DNA of 6,860 bases. Source: Methanocaldococcaceae archaeon (lineage in GTDB: Archaea > AGJL01 > Methanococci > Methanococcales > Methanocaldococcaceae). Shown here in pieces: positions 5,804 to 6,860 of the stretch; position 1 is the stretch's first letter; every line of letters begins with the position of its first letter. The stretch covers positions 1-6,860 of the forward strand of contig JALVUY010000210.1 of assembly GCA_027023665.1 (NCBI GenBank), read 5' to 3'. Both the position numbers and the translations under genes were made by a program. The notes below the pieces were generated by a model. It did no database searches. It was not told the origin of the DNA and worked only from the letters and a program-made list of their open reading frames with translations.

Positions 5804-6860
5804 TTATGAAGATAAAACTTTTCTTGAGAAATAACCTCCAGTGAATCCAATTAATCCTCCAACTATTGCAGATATAATAATTGCTGTAATATTATTATTT
5901 GAAGAACTTTCATTAACTACATAACTACTGTTAGATATTATAACTTCATTTTCCAATACCTTTTGAATCTCTTTATTATTTTTATTTAACTCTTTTATAA
6001 CATCTACATCCATTTGAGCATAGTATGAACTATATTTATAGTACATTATTTTTAATAAATCATTATCTAAACTTCCAGCATATTCATAATAACTTAAGGC
6101 TGAAATTGGGATAATTCCTAAGGCTTCAGCCATATTTATTTTATTCCGTGCATATTCTTTTAAGTAATTTAGATAATCTTTATCTTCAAAAATTACTAAA
6201 GGTATTTCAGATTCTACACATGAATCTATACTTTTTGCTATTGTTAATAAATAATCTCCATGATTATATGCTTTTTTAGCGGCATCTAAATCATCTATAG
6301 CTTCATCACTTACTAAATTAGGATATAAGGTGTCAACATATGTTGTAATTGTTTCAGCATTATCTAAATATTGCTGAGCTAAAGATTTTAGAGAGGATTC
6401 ATTTATTATTTTATTATTGCTATTATTATAATTATTTTCACATAATGTAACCCACCAAATTGCACTTTCACCTCTCAACTTTGCAAAACTACCGTATTTT
6501 ATAGCATCATCATAGTTTCCTAAATAGTAAGATTTCCATGCTTTATTTAATAAACTCTCAGCCTCAGATATTCTAACTCTTCCAGCTAAAATCTCTTCAA
6601 AGTTATTTAAAGTTAAATTTTTTGAATAAACTACTTTTTTATCATAATCTATTTGACTCTGAACATTGCTAAGATACGTTTTAATATTTTCATCTCCTGT
6701 AAGATATTTTATTGTATGGTCGATTGTTTCTAATTTAATTAGTGCGTTAAATGCTGAACATGTTGCTGAATAATATTTTTCATCCATATATTCATCGTTT
6801 GCCTTATCTAATAATTTTTTAGCTTCTTTTAATTCAGATGATAGCTTATTTTGATAATTA
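5804..6860 (-). CDS. Membrane-anchored helical surface protein, C-terminal part (start outside window)
   Basis: The reverse-strand frame stays open to the right edge, so ATG at 6787 is probably internal. It gives 351 visible residues. They are mostly amphipathic helices with repeated motifs of the kind [23 protein letters not shown] and [16 protein letters not shown], i.e. short helical-hairpin (TPR-like) units. A region rich in N and S with sequons NSS, NES and NIT precedes a C-terminal hydrophobic helix (about 5828-5890) and a short SRKVLSS tail. This predicts an extracytoplasmic body, glycosylated stalk and C-terminal anchor, with a signal peptide expected outside the window. The layout recalls the C-terminal half of archaeal Lon-like S16 serine proteases (COG1750 type), but no protease domain is visible here, so that identity is tentative. 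The gene is convergent with the forward operon. Confidence 0.72.
   Translation of the reverse strand, partial: NYQNKLSSELKEAKKLLDKANDEYMDEKYYSATCSAFNALIKLETIDHTIKYLTGDENIKTYLSNVQSQIDYDKKVVYSKNLTLNNFEEILAGRVRISEAESLLNKAWKSYYLGNYDDAIKYGSFAKLRGESAIWWVTLCENNYNNSNNKIINESSLKSLAQQYLDNAETITTYVDTLYPNLVSDEAIDDLDAAKKAYNHGDYLLTIAKSIDSCVESEIPLVIFEDKDYLNYLKEYARNKINMAEALGIIPISALSYYEYAGSLDNDLLKIMYYKYSSYYAQMDVDVIKELNKNNKEIQKVLENEVIISNSSYVVNESSSNNNITAIIISAIVGGLIGFTGGYFSRKVLSS

Noticed and set aside
1..6860. tRNA, rRNA, CRISPR or insertion sequence
   Set aside because: Structural RNAs in such AT-rich thermophiles stand out as GC-rich patches and none is seen; no spaced repeats or terminal inverted repeats with a transposase were found.

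Overview
The window looks like part of the chromosome of a hyperthermophilic or thermophilic methanogen of the Methanocaldococcus type. The reasons are very AT-rich DNA, heavy use of AGA, ATA and AAA codons, purine-rich GGTGAT/GGTGG ribosome binding sites just before most starts, and a purely archaeal gene set (Rad50, archaeal phosphomevalonate dehydratase, CobD/CbiB, Clp1-type polynucleotide kinase, MJ1316-domain protein). The genus is an inference from style and families; no database was consulted.

Layout. Seven genes run left to right and one faces them. The left edge cuts into rad50: about the last third is present, with coiled coil and C-terminal ATPase lobe. It is followed closely by an FCF1/Utp24-like PIN ribonuclease whose start codon is abnormal (990-1388), then a TIM-barrel protein of the endonuclease IV/xylose isomerase superfamily (1410-2243). 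After an 87-bp AT-rich gap holding a T-rich tract and GGTTA repeats comes a second tight cluster: the large subunit of phosphomevalonate dehydratase (2331-3539), CobD (3539-4462, 1-base overlap), a Clp1/Grc3-type RNA 5'-hydroxyl kinase (4459-5532, 4-base overlap) and a small MJ1316-domain protein (5552-5797). A convergent gene (5804 to the right edge) ends 6 bp away. It encodes the C-terminal part of a helical, N/S-rich surface protein with a C-terminal membrane anchor.

How the genes fit together. The left cluster mixes DNA-end processing (Rad50), a probable RNA nuclease and an Endo IV-like metal site, so a nucleic-acid maintenance theme is plausible but unproven. The right cluster joins two metabolic genes (isoprenoid precursor and cobamide synthesis) to a kinase and MJ1316-domain pair that looks like an RNA end-healing unit. 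The points most worth checking are the missing conventional start of the PIN gene, the kinase/MJ1316 pair, and the apparently complete Endo IV metal-ligand set of the TIM-barrel protein. No tRNA, rRNA, CRISPR array, insertion sequence or attachment site was seen, and there is no gene-free stretch longer than 87 bp.
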